This document shows positions 42,894 to 50,946 of a stretch of DNA of 64,000 nucleotides, in pieces. The DNA is from Ignavibacteriota bacterium (lineage in GTDB: Bacteria; Bacteroidota; Ignavibacteria; Ignavibacteriales; Melioribacteraceae). The DNA is taken from positions 208,035 through 272,034 of the forward strand of contig PAAX01000010.1 in assembly GCA_002698995.1 (NCBI GenBank), given 5' to 3'. Made by a program: the position numbers and the translations under genes. The notes below the pieces were generated by a model, which saw only the letters and a list, made by a program, of their open reading frames with translations, searched no databases and was not told the origin of the DNA. Each line of letters opens with the position of its first letter. Position 1 is the stretch's first letter.

Positions 42894-44549
42894 TTAGAGA
42901 TAATCTTTTATATCTATAATTTTAGCATCTTTACTGATATAATCTTTGTTTAGAATATTCATAGTATCTTTGAAAACACCGATTGATCTTTGACTAAGAA
43001 TATCAATTTTGATGAGTCCAAAATCTTCAATCGGATACATATCGGGCTGAGTTACAATTAATCCTAGTCCTTTATTTTTCGCAAATTCAAGAGCTACATA
43101 ATTTGTAATAGATTTATCTGAAATTACAATTCCGGATGGATGAATACTTAAGTGGCGCGGGAAACCGGCAAGCTGAGAAGCAATTTTGATTATTGATTTC
43201 CAAGGTTCGTTCTCAAAATTTAACTTTCTTGATTCGGGAAATTTAGCTGCAAGATTACCCAAATTCTTTGCACTCGTCCAAGGAATAAATTTACTGTATT
43301 CAGAAACCTCGGATTCAGAAATGCCGAATACTTTTGCAGTTTCTCTAAAGGCAGATCTGGCTCTAAAGGTGACTGTGGTAGAAATCATAGCAACTTTATC
43401 ATAACTATATTTATCAAAAATATATTTGATAATTTCATCACGTTCTTTCCATGAGAAATCAAGATCAATATCTGGGGGTGAAAGCCTCCCTTTGTTTAGA
43501 AATCTTGCAAAGTAAAAGTTATGTTTAATAGGATCAACCTCAGTAAAACCAAGTACATAGGAGACCAGACTATTGGCAGCGGAACCGCGTCCGATATGCA
43601 TCATTCCTCTGTTTTTTGCTTCTCTAATTATATCCCACACAATTAAAAAATAATCTGTAAATCCCATTTCATTAATTATCTCAAGTTCTTCCTGAAGTCT
43701 TTTAACAGCTTCATCGGTAATCGGCTGATATCTTTTTTCCAATCCATGAAAGGCAATTTTCCAAAGGAATGAATAGGAAGTTTCATTTTCGGGCAGATCA
43801 AAGAGTGGATATTTATGAGTTCCAAAATCCAATTCAACATTGCATTCTTCTGCTATTATTTCTGCATTCTTCAAAGCTTCCGGTACTTTCTTCCAAATCT
43901 CATTAAGTTCATTTGTACTTTTCAAATAAAACTCTTCATCAACCAAATCATCTTCTGTAAGACTGTTTAATGTCTTATTTAAACGAATTGCGGTTACAGT
44001 TTTGTGAAGGAGATAATCTTCCTTATTTAAAAAATATGCCGGATGAGATGCAGTAATTAAGAGGTTATTTTCTTTTGCAAAATTATATAACTCCCGGGTT
44101 TTCCTTTTAAGTTTATTTGTAATAATTAATTCAACAAATAAATTTTCTTTTAATGATTTACTAAAATTGAGTTTTCTTAAAAGTTCAATTGAGTTTGTTA
44201 TTACAAAAAGATCATTTGGTATATCATTTATATATTGATGAAGTTTGAAATCTTCTTTTAGCTTTCGTGTTGTTATCAGTCTGCATAATTGTGAATAACC
44301 ATTATTATTCTTAGCAAGAAACAAAGCAGATTCATTAGGATTGTTTGGATCGTCAATCAATGAACCAAGAATAGGTTTTATATTCTGCTGTTGAGCAAGT
44401 TTTGCAAACTGTAGAATTCCGTACATCCCGTTATCATCTGTTAATACAACTGATTTACTTCCCTCTTTAACCGCAAAGGAAATCAATTCTTCAATTGGAA
44501 TTGTTCCCTTTAAGAGAGAATAATTAGAATGTGCATGTGGAGTTATCAT
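42894..44549 (-). CDS. DnaE-type DNA polymerase III alpha, N-terminal half of a split protein
   Basis: A 551-residue protein with an N-terminal PHP domain (HAHSNYSLLKG at 5-15; LTDDN at 36-40 where active PHP has LTDHG, so metal binding is doubtful) and the palm of a C-family polymerase. The catalytic aspartates are all present: PPDIDLDF gives Asp362 and Asp364, and GLIKIDIL gives Asp516. HIGRGSAANSLVSYVLG and RHLSIHPSGIVIS are further DnaE blocks. The protein stops 35 residues after Asp516, exactly where DnaE would continue into the fingers; that part is encoded by the next gene. The split point differs from the intein-joined DnaE of cyanobacteria, and no intein sequence is seen. Confidence 0.87.
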   Translation of the reverse strand: MITPHAHSNYSLLKGTIPIEELISFAVKEGSKSVVLTDDNGMYGILQFAKLAQQQNIKPILGSLIDDPNNPNESALFLAKNNNGYSQLCRLITTRKLKEDFKLHQYINDIPNDLFVITNSIELLRKLNFSKSLKENLFVELIITNKLKRKTRELYNFAKENNLLITASHPAYFLNKEDYLLHKTVTAIRLNKTLNSLTEDDLVDEEFYLKSTNELNEIWKKVPEALKNAEIIAEECNVELDFGTHKYPLFDLPENETSYSFLWKIAFHGLEKRYQPITDEAVKRLQEELEIINEMGFTDYFLIVWDIIREAKNRGMMHIGRGSAANSLVSYVLGFTEVDPIKHNFYFARFLNKGRLSPPDIDLDFSWKERDEIIKYIFDKYSYDKVAMISTTVTFRARSAFRETAKVFGISESEVSEYSKFIPWTSAKNLGNLAAKFPESRKLNFENEPWKSIIKIASQLAGFPRHLSIHPSGIVISDKSITNYVALEFAKNKGLGLIVTQPDMYPIEDFGLIKIDILSQRSIGVFKDTMNILNKDYISKDAKIIDIKDYL

Positions 44550-44767
44550 AAAAAATTTATCCTATTAACAGAGTCCGATTAACTTTCACTAATGTAAAAT
44601 TACTAAGATTAATTAAACAATTCCCCATTCAAATCTTCCCATAGTAAACTAATTATTAAATCCGGAATAAATCTGATTCATAATTTTCATGAAAAGAAAT
44701 TAGTATGAACAATAAAACAAAACAAAAAAAGGTGCGTCTAAAATTTCGGAAAACAAAAGGTGATGTT

Positions 44768-45256
44768 ATGACAGCAGAAAGGCTTTACAGAAAAAGAATA
44801 AACAGAGTTTTTGGTGGTGTTGCAGCCGGATTAGGAGATTACCTTAATCTTGACCCTGTTCTTGTAAGAGTTTTGTTCATTATTTTAGCTTTTGTAAATG
44901 GAATTGGACTTCTTTTATATATTATACTTTGGATTGTAATTCCGGAGGATACAACCATTTTTACTTATCCACCAAAAAATTCCGAAGCAAATAAGGAAAC
45001 CACTTCCGAAAATTCGGATACAGTTGAATCGGAAAAGGTTGAAGATGAAGAAAAGAAATATGAACCAAATTTCACAATTCCTTCTCAGGCAAAAGGAAAC
45101 GGAAGAATTATTTTCGGTTCAATTTTAATTGGAATAGGAATTATTTTTTTAGCAGAACGTTTTATACCAATTTTTGATTTTTTTGATTTTCTTCCTGTAA
45201 TTTTGATAGTGCTTGGAATTATTTTGATAACAAATGCTAAGCAAAAAGGAAACTAA
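44768..45256 (+). CDS. PspC-domain membrane protein
   Basis: The start is taken at ATG 44768 because AAAGGTG lies about six bases upstream and the PspC domain begins at once; the frame is open from 44705 with a basic, unlikely extension. The 162-residue product has a PspC domain (LYRKRINRVFGGVAAGLGDY, then a TM helix VLFIILAFVNGIGLLLYIILW), an acidic Ser/Glu-rich linker, and a LiaF-type pair of C-terminal helices (IIFGSILIGIGIIFLAER). PspC-type proteins act in envelope stress responses. It is coupled to the LiaF-like gene that starts one base after its stop. Confidence 0.85.
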   Translation: MTAERLYRKRINRVFGGVAAGLGDYLNLDPVLVRVLFIILAFVNGIGLLLYIILWIVIPEDTTIFTYPPKNSEANKETTSENSDTVESEKVEDEEKKYEPNFTIPSQAKGNGRIIFGSILIGIGIIFLAERFIPIFDFFDFLPVILIVLGIILITNAKQKGN

Positions 45257-45257
45257 G

Positions 45258-46151
45258 ATGAAACACAAAAAATATTTTTGGGGAATCTTTTTTATTGCAC
45301 TGGGTGCATTTGCGCTTCTGCTTAAATACGATTTTATTGAAGCTGATCTAACCTCATTAATTGATTACTGGCCGGTAATTTTTATATTGTGGGGTTTAGC
45401 AATTATTGCTAAAGATACTATATTCAGACCTATTGTTTCATCCTTAACCGCAATATTTATTGTTCTTTTAATCATTTCATTTTTTCAATATATCTTTAAC
45501 GATGACCATTTTAGAATCGAACTCTCTGATAGTTACAGCAGCAGTTATTCATATAATATAGATGATTCATTAGAAACCGCATCATTAGAATTTGATTCCG
45601 GTTTAGGTACATTTCAAATTGGAGGAACTACCGTTCAGCTCTTTGAGGCTAAATCAAAAACAAAAGATTTGAGATACGACTTTGATGTTTATCAATCAAA
45701 TAAAAGAGCTAATATTGATTTATCCCTTGAAGGGAAAGATGAAATTAACAGCAGTTTCGAAAATTTAGTTGAAATGAGATTGAATAAAAAACCGGTTTGG
45801 GATTTAGAATTAAATCTTGGTGCCTCTAAAGCAGAAGTAGATTTAAGTGAATACAAAATCAAGAATCTTGAAATTAATTCCGGCGCCTCTACTTTAAATG
45901 TTAAACTTGGCGATCAGCACTCTTTAACTTATGTTACAGGAAATATTGGTGTAGTAAAATTAAATTTAGCAATTCCTCAAAATTCAGGCTGCAGAGTTAA
46001 GTTCAATCAGTTTATGATTTCTAAAGATTTGGATGGATTTATAAAAGTACGAGATGGTGTTTATGAAACAAGAGATTATGAGTTATCTGAAAATAAAATT
46101 ATAATGGATTTTGAAGGTGGAGTTTCAACTTTTAATGTAACACGTTACTAA
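45258..46151 (+). CDS. LiaF-like membrane protein with adhesin-type beta domain
   Basis: ATG 45258 has AAGGA seven bases upstream and follows the previous stop directly; an in-frame start at 45234 would overlap the neighbour. The 297-residue protein has four short membrane helices in the first 85 residues (YFWGIFFIALGAFALLLKY and others, DUF5668/LiaF type) and a beta-rich C-terminal domain with repeating hydrophobic strands (LELNLGASKAEVDLSEYKI, LEINSGASTLNVKLGDQH). In Firmicutes, LiaF holds an envelope-stress kinase in check. Together with the PspC gene it looks like an envelope-stress module, though no kinase gene is adjacent. Confidence 0.8.
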   Translation: MKHKKYFWGIFFIALGAFALLLKYDFIEADLTSLIDYWPVIFILWGLAIIAKDTIFRPIVSSLTAIFIVLLIISFFQYIFNDDHFRIELSDSYSSSYSYNIDDSLETASLEFDSGLGTFQIGGTTVQLFEAKSKTKDLRYDFDVYQSNKRANIDLSLEGKDEINSSFENLVEMRLNKKPVWDLELNLGASKAEVDLSEYKIKNLEINSGASTLNVKLGDQHSLTYVTGNIGVVKLNLAIPQNSGCRVKFNQFMISKDLDGFIKVRDGVYETRDYELSENKIIMDFEGGVSTFNVTRY

Positions 46152-46468
46152 GGAATCCAGAGATGCTTTTTGAGATTTACTCTACCTTTATCATCAAACT
46201 CAACTCCTTCCGATCTCAGAAGATCTTCCATCAAATCAGATGATCCAAAGTGAAATTTGCCGGTTAAAAGCCCTTGTCTATTAACAACGCGATGACAAGG
46301 GAGCCCGGTTTCTTTTGCTCCGTTTAATGCCCAGCCAACAGTCCTTGCAGATGACTTTACTCCGCATGCTTCTGCAATGTGTCCGTAAGTTGTAACTTTC
46401 CCTTTTGGAATTTTTACTACAACTTTATATACTTTTGAGAAGAAATCATCATTCTTTTTTGGTGACAT
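46148..46468 (-). CDS. MGMT-family (alkyltransferase-like) protein
   Basis: A 106-residue protein equal to the DNA-binding/active-site domain of O6-alkylguanine-DNA alkyltransferase: IPKGKVTTYGHIAEACG, SARTVGWALNG with the Arg finger, and LPCHRVVNRQG. The motif PCHRV keeps the acceptor Cys, while true alkyltransferase-like (ATL) proteins have Trp or Ala there, but the usual N-terminal Ada domain is missing. It may repair alkylated guanine directly or flag it for nucleotide excision repair. It overlaps the glycosyltransferase gene by 20 bases and the LiaF-like gene convergently by four. Confidence 0.87.
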   Translation of the reverse strand: MSPKKNDDFFSKVYKVVVKIPKGKVTTYGHIAEACGVKSSARTVGWALNGAKETGLPCHRVVNRQGLLTGKFHFGSSDLMEDLLRSEGVEFDDKGRVNLKKHLWIP

Positions 46469-47222
46469 TCTGTTTTTCCCAAAGTTTCATATAACGCATC
46501 ATGTTAGTCATTGCATGAACTATAGAAACCATCATACCATGCATACCATCCTTATATCCTTTTCGTGATATAAAGTGATTTAAAAAAGCTGCCACAGGAT
46601 GAATTATTAAATCTCTTTTTCTAACCGGTTTTGCGTTTATAAATTCGGTTATCTCCAAAGTTGAATATTTATTTATTTTTTCGAAGGTTGAATAAAGATC
46701 TTGATGCGTAAAGTGGATCAAATCATTTTTTAATCTACCGTGTTCCCCTTTAACAATAAAGCCTTCATGAACTTCTCTTTGTGAAACTGAAGCAGACTCT
46801 TTCTTAAACAATCGCATTTGATAATCGGGATACCAGAAGCAAGTCTTTATAACTTTATCCAAAAAGTAATTTCTTCTTGGAATGAAATATCCATTCTTTA
46901 GATTTTCTTGATTTAATAATTGGTCTACTTCATTCTTAAGTTCAGGTGAGACTCTTTCGTCTGCATCCAGACAAATAATCCAAATTCCCGAAGCATTTTG
47001 CAATGATAATTCGCGGGCAAATGCATACCCTTGCCAGTCATGAACTATAATCTTATCTGTATATTTCTTTGCAATATCAACAGTTCTATCTGTACTTTTA
47101 GAATCGACTAAAATTATTTCATCGCACCATGAAACACTTTTTAAGCAGTCTTCAATATTCTTCTCTTCGTCCTTAGCGATGACTAGAGCCGAGATTTTAA
47201 TTTCTTTAATTTGATCTTCCAT
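46449..47222 (-). CDS. Family 2 glycosyltransferase
   Basis: A 257-residue GT-A fold enzyme. The nucleotide-binding opening ISALVIAKDEEKNIEDCLKS is followed by IILVDSKSTDRTVDIAKKY, the acidic motif in ICLDADERVSPELKNEV (DxD as DAD) and MRLFKKESA..REVHEGF. This pattern matches WaaE/KdtX-like transferases that add glucose to the inner core of lipopolysaccharide. The C-terminus carries an amphipathic stretch (MVSIVHAMTNMMRYMKLWEK) for membrane association. It is translated together with the MGMT-family gene by a 20-base overlap, a link without obvious logic. Confidence 0.87.
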   Translation of the reverse strand: MEDQIKEIKISALVIAKDEEKNIEDCLKSVSWCDEIILVDSKSTDRTVDIAKKYTDKIIVHDWQGYAFARELSLQNASGIWIICLDADERVSPELKNEVDQLLNQENLKNGYFIPRRNYFLDKVIKTCFWYPDYQMRLFKKESASVSQREVHEGFIVKGEHGRLKNDLIHFTHQDLYSTFEKINKYSTLEITEFINAKPVRKRDLIIHPVAAFLNHFISRKGYKDGMHGMMVSIVHAMTNMMRYMKLWEKQNVTKKE

Positions 47223-47318
47223 ATAATTAATAGGAACGCTGATTTTTATGATTTATTAAGACTATTATTCAAGTAACAATTAATAAAAAATGTTTCTGAG
47301 AAATCAGTATCTATTCAG

Positions 47319-48423
47319 TTAACTTGTTTGTGCAAACTTCAATAAAAATGCTCTAATAAAATTATTGATATTCCCATCCATAACGCCGGAAGTATCGGAT
47401 GTTTCCTCATCGGTTCTATGATCTTTAACAAGATTATAAGGATGAAAAACATAAGAACGAATTTGACTTCCCCACTCAATTTTCATCTTTGATTTCTCAA
47501 TCTCATCAAGTTCAGCTTCTTGTTTTTCCAGTTCCAGTTGATATAGTTTTGCTTTAAGCATTTTCATTGCGTTAGTTCTGTTTTGAAGCTGTGATCTTTC
47601 AGTTTGACATGCAGCAACAGTTCCAGTTGGAATGTGAGTTATTCTTACGGCAGTTTCTACCTTGTTTACGTTCTGTCCACCTTTACCGCCTGATCTGTAA
47701 GTATCCACTTTTAGATCAGCAGGATTTATATCAATCTCAATACTGTCATCAACTTCAGGAATAACAAATACAGAAGCGAAAGAAGTGTGTCTTCTTTTAT
47801 TTGAATCGAAAGGAGAAATTCGAACTAATCGATGAACACCATTTTCCGCTTTAAGATAGCCGTATGCAGAATCTCCCGATACTTCAATAGAAACAGATTT
47901 TATTCCAGCTCCGTCACCATCAAGCATATCAAGGATTGTCATTTTGTAATTGTTCTGTTCACCCCAGCGTAAATACATTCTCATAAGCATTTCTGCCCAG
48001 TCCTGTGCTTCGGTTCCGCCAGCGCCGGAATGAATTGTTAGGATACAATCCCTATCATCATCTTTACCGGAAAGCATACTCTTAAGTTCAAGGTCGTCAA
48101 TAATTTTCTGCAGATTTTGTAATTCGGACTGAATTTCCTCAGTTAGAGATTCATCCTTTTCCATTTCAGCGAGCTGAATAAATTCATCTAAGCTTTCTGC
48201 TTTATCTTTTAGATCATTCCATTCATCAACCCAAACCTGCAGTGCTTTAGCTGTTTGTAAAATTTGCTGAGCCTTTTTTTGATCATTCCAAAAGGTTGGA
48301 TTTTCAGATTCTTTTTGAAGCGTTTCTATCTTTGCAATTTTGTTATCGAGGTCAAAGATAACCTCGTAGATTGGCAATTGTTTCTTTGTATTCTTTTAAC
48401 TCTTTGCTGTAATTCTCAAACAT
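47319..48423 (-). CDS. prfB: Peptide chain release factor 2 (programmed +1 frameshift)
   Basis: RF2 ends translation at UGA and UAA. The first 23 codons run from ATG 48423 to an in-frame TGA at 48354-48352; a +1 shift at CTT TGA C skips T48354 and the frame continues from GAC (48353) to 47319, giving 367 residues, the normal length. Motifs in the body are SPF ([11 protein letters not shown]), the stop-codon reading tripeptide of RF2, and the catalytic GGQ in [17 protein letters not shown]. An RF2-type SD-like GAGG lies a few bases before the shift site. A plain reading of the downstream frame from an alternative start would miss the true N-terminus. Confidence 0.95.
48349..48370 (-). promoter_or_regulatory. 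prfB +1 recoding site
   Basis: On the minus strand the order is CGAGGT, TAT, CTT TGA C. The slippery CTT codon followed by TGA C is the same as in Escherichia coli prfB, with a purine-rich stretch just upstream acting as an internal Shine-Dalgarno. The shift is promoted when RF2 is scarce, which makes the gene self-regulating. Confidence 0.92.
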
Positions 48424-48426
48424 AAT

Positions 48427-48744
48427 TTATTCCTCAATTTCTAATTCCATTCTAAGTAAAGCTGCAGCAAGTGTTTTTCCTTGTGCATCGTGTTTTAGTG
48501 AGATTGTTCCGCCGCCGCCAAGAGTATTATGAAGCATAAAGTTAAGTGCTCTTAAGTTAGGTAGTTCAAATCTTTCAACTTTACCAAGGCAGATTCCTTC
48601 AAAATGCCTTTTAACTCTCTCTTCGGTCAAATGATTTTTTATAATTTGATAACCTTTATCATCATAAGCAATTATACCAACATTAGCGGCATCCCCTTTA
48701 TCGCCGCTTCTGCCGTGGGCTATATCTAAAAGTCTTATTTTCAT
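48427..48744 (-). CDS. AtuA-like C-terminal domain protein
   Basis: A 105-residue protein: IRLLDIAHGRSGDKGDAANVG at its start (interrupted quote, residues 3-23) and a Gly-rich NTLGGGGTISLKHDAQGK near the end. These are features of the C-terminal ferredoxin-like domain of AtuA-family proteins, normally fused to the large domain. Here it is separate and starts directly after the stop of the large-domain gene. The AtuA family was named for acyclic terpene use, but in most organisms the substrate is unknown. prfB begins four bases downstream on the same strand. Confidence 0.82.
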   Translation of the reverse strand: MKIRLLDIAHGRSGDKGDAANVGIIAYDDKGYQIIKNHLTEERVKRHFEGICLGKVERFELPNLRALNFMLHNTLGGGGTISLKHDAQGKTLAAALLRMELEIEE

Positions 48745-50109
48745 TTATGCCTCCATAATTTTTACTTGGGGCTTAACTAAATTTTTTGGAATTAATGCAG
48801 GCCAATAAGCCACAACATCACTTGGTCTTGGTCTTCCTCCGGCAAATCCGGTTACACTTGGCGGACCTGTTAAAATTAATGGTGCAATTTCCTTTCCAAA
48901 TCTTTCTACCGAATTATAATCTCTTGATCTAACTGCAATTCTCAATACAACTTCATTTACATCATCTTCATTTATTTTTTTTGAAAGAGGGCCATGACAA
49001 GAATCATAACCAACTATTTCAGTTCTAATTTCATCAAAAGTTAGGTTAAGATTCTCTAATCTTTTACGCAAAATTTTATCTGCTGCTTTTGCTTTAGTTA
49101 CTGCCTGAGGCCATGAGTATGTAAGATTTCCAATCGCAGAAAAACCATACTGATAAGAGCATGAAACTTTATAAGAATCCGTTTCCTTAAATCCTTTTAC
49201 ATTAAAAACTCTTACTCTATTATTCCCTAAATCTTCCAATTGAATTGAAGTAAAATCAGCAACACAATCGGGGGTAATATAATTTTTAGGATCACCAATT
49301 TCATAAAGAAGCTGTTCTGCAACTGTTTCAAAGCTTACTTTACCACCAAGATTTTCATGTTTAGTTATTATTACTTCCCCGTTTGGATAAGCTTCTGCTA
49401 TAGGAAAACCAATCTCAGCAAGGTTTTCAACTGATTCCCAATCAGCCAGCAAATTTCCACCGGATGCTTGTCCGCCGCATTCCAAAATATGACCAGCAAC
49501 AGTTCCGGCTGAAAGTAAATCATAATCATTATCTTTCCAACCGAATTCATAAATCATTGGAGCTAGAGTTAATCCGGTATCGGTAGTTCTGCCGGTTATT
49601 ACAATATCGGCTCCGTTCTGTAAAGCTTTAACAATTGGAAAAGCACCAAAATAAACATTTGCACTAAGGAGTTTATCTTTAACTAAATTTATTGATTCAC
49701 CGGTTTCCATATTATTCAATTCACAACCGGAAGAAATTATTTCATCAATTTGATCTTTTATATTATCACCAAGAACAACAGCAACTTTTACATTCAGATT
49801 AAGTCTCTCAGCAATTTCTAAAATTGCATTTGCACATCCTTCGGGATTAACACCTCCACCGTTTGTAATTACTTTAATATTTTTTTCTTTACAAACAGGT
49901 AAAATTCTTTCCATCAAAGGAGGAATGTCTTTAGCGTAACCAAGTTCCGGATTTTTATTTTTCTGTTTCTGCAAAATTGACATCGTAACTTCTGCAAGAT
50001 AATCCATAACTAAATAATCAACATCTCCTTTTGTAACTTGGTGATAAGGAGCATCAATTAAATCTCCCCAAAATCCTTGTCCGGAAGCAATTCTAATTTT
50101 TTCTTTCAT
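48745..50109 (-). CDS. AtuA-family (DUF1446) protein, large domain
   Basis: A 454-residue protein beginning KEKIRIASGQGFWGDLIDAP and containing VITNGGGVNPEGCA, ADIVITGRTTDTGLTLAPMI, GHILECGGQASGGN and TGPPSVTGFAGGRPRPSDVV, all blocks of the DUF1446/AtuA family. The family has been linked to catabolism of acyclic terpenes and leucine-like branched acids, probably acting on CoA esters; a role in branched-chain acid breakdown would fit the acyl-CoA dehydrogenase and ETF genes elsewhere in the window, but this is inference. It is directly joined to the small-domain gene (48427..48744), a split of what is often a single protein. Confidence 0.85.
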   Translation of the reverse strand: MKEKIRIASGQGFWGDLIDAPYHQVTKGDVDYLVMDYLAEVTMSILQKQKNKNPELGYAKDIPPLMERILPVCKEKNIKVITNGGGVNPEGCANAILEIAERLNLNVKVAVVLGDNIKDQIDEIISSGCELNNMETGESINLVKDKLLSANVYFGAFPIVKALQNGADIVITGRTTDTGLTLAPMIYEFGWKDNDYDLLSAGTVAGHILECGGQASGGNLLADWESVENLAEIGFPIAEAYPNGEVIITKHENLGGKVSFETVAEQLLYEIGDPKNYITPDCVADFTSIQLEDLGNNRVRVFNVKGFKETDSYKVSCSYQYGFSAIGNLTYSWPQAVTKAKAADKILRKRLENLNLTFDEIRTEIVGYDSCHGPLSKKINEDDVNEVVLRIAVRSRDYNSVERFGKEIAPLILTGPPSVTGFAGGRPRPSDVVAYWPALIPKNLVKPQVKIMEA

Positions 50110-50188
50110 AATATTATTTTAGTTAGTGATTACAAACTTGATTGATAAAGTTAAGTGCAGAGTTTCGAATTATCAAATTTATTATTTC

Positions 50189-50220
50189 AAAAAAAAAGAG
50201 GCTTCATAAAGAAGCCCCGT
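50189..50220 (-). terminator. Rho-independent terminator of the 50228 gene
   Basis: On the minus strand GGGGCTTC (50211-50218) pairs with GAAGCCTC (50198-50205) over a five-base loop, followed by a run of nine T. It lies 8-10 bases after the stop of the gene at 50228. Confidence 0.9.
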
Positions 50221-50227
50221 TTTAAAG

Positions 50228-50944
50228 TTAAAATCTTGTTGAAAAATTGAGATTAAGAGTAGTTGGCAAATTCAATTTATTTGAAACATCAAAGGAGAGA
50301 TTCCAACTCTGCTGATTTTCCAGATTAGCATTGTATTTTGAAACTGATCTTACTGCATTAATAATACTAATTACACGGTTAAGGATAAGTGCACCAACTG
50401 CAAATCTAACATTATTGTAAGCAGTTTCTGAAGAACTCCAAAGTTCTCTAAATTCCCTTCTTTGATCTGTACCTGCCCATTTCCAATAATGAGTCTGGGT
50501 ATTATAAACTCCTTCAAAATTTCTATTTAATTCTTGTTCACGGTTGTATAAATCAACGCTTGTATAATTTGCAACGTTTGCATAAAAGTCGGCATCTTTA
50601 CCTGAATTATCAACACCGCCGTAACTTTCTGCAAAGGCTTTGTAATTATTTTCTTGTCTGTTTCCGTAGATATTAAATCCGGCAACAAATCCCCAAATTA
50701 CACCATCGGCAATAGTAAAATATTTTCCGCTTTCATAATTCTCGGCATAAAGCTCACCCATTCCAGGAAGAATAAGCGAATATAAAATTGCTAAACCGGC
50801 ATTCTTTTTACCGGAAGGCTGTTCGAGAAGATTAACTTGATTGTTTTCAAGTTGTACATCGATGTTTTGTTCTAATTGAAAAATTTGATTTGATTGAGCA
50901 AACAGAAAGGTTGCTGCTGCAAAGAATAAAATAATTTTTTTCAT
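50228..50944 (-). CDS. DUF5683-like envelope protein
   Basis: A 238-residue protein with a signal peptide (MKKIILFFAAATFLFAQ). After a short polar stretch it has AGLAILYSLILPGMGELYAE, a membrane-associated segment typical of DUF5683-like proteins of Bacteroidota, then FTIADGVIWGFVAGFNIYG. The rest is polar with a final beta-like tail ending in aromatic NFSTRF, which would fit outer-membrane insertion. Function is unknown. It starts 2 bases after the mtaB stop and ends at a strong terminator, so the two genes share one message. Confidence 0.7.
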   Translation of the reverse strand: MKKIILFFAAATFLFAQSNQIFQLEQNIDVQLENNQVNLLEQPSGKKNAGLAILYSLILPGMGELYAENYESGKYFTIADGVIWGFVAGFNIYGNRQENNYKAFAESYGGVDNSGKDADFYANVANYTSVDLYNREQELNRNFEGVYNTQTHYWKWAGTDQRREFRELWSSSETAYNNVRFAVGALILNRVISIINAVRSVSKYNANLENQQSWNLSFDVSNKLNLPTTLNLNFSTRF

Positions 50945-50946
50945 AT

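Noticed and set aside
44641..44649. ATAGTAAAC, the same half-site as in the polymerase operator, upstream of the first polymerase half
   Set aside because: Only one arm is present, and the same word followed by TA also occurs at about 56921 beside unrelated genes, so chance in AT-rich DNA is likely.
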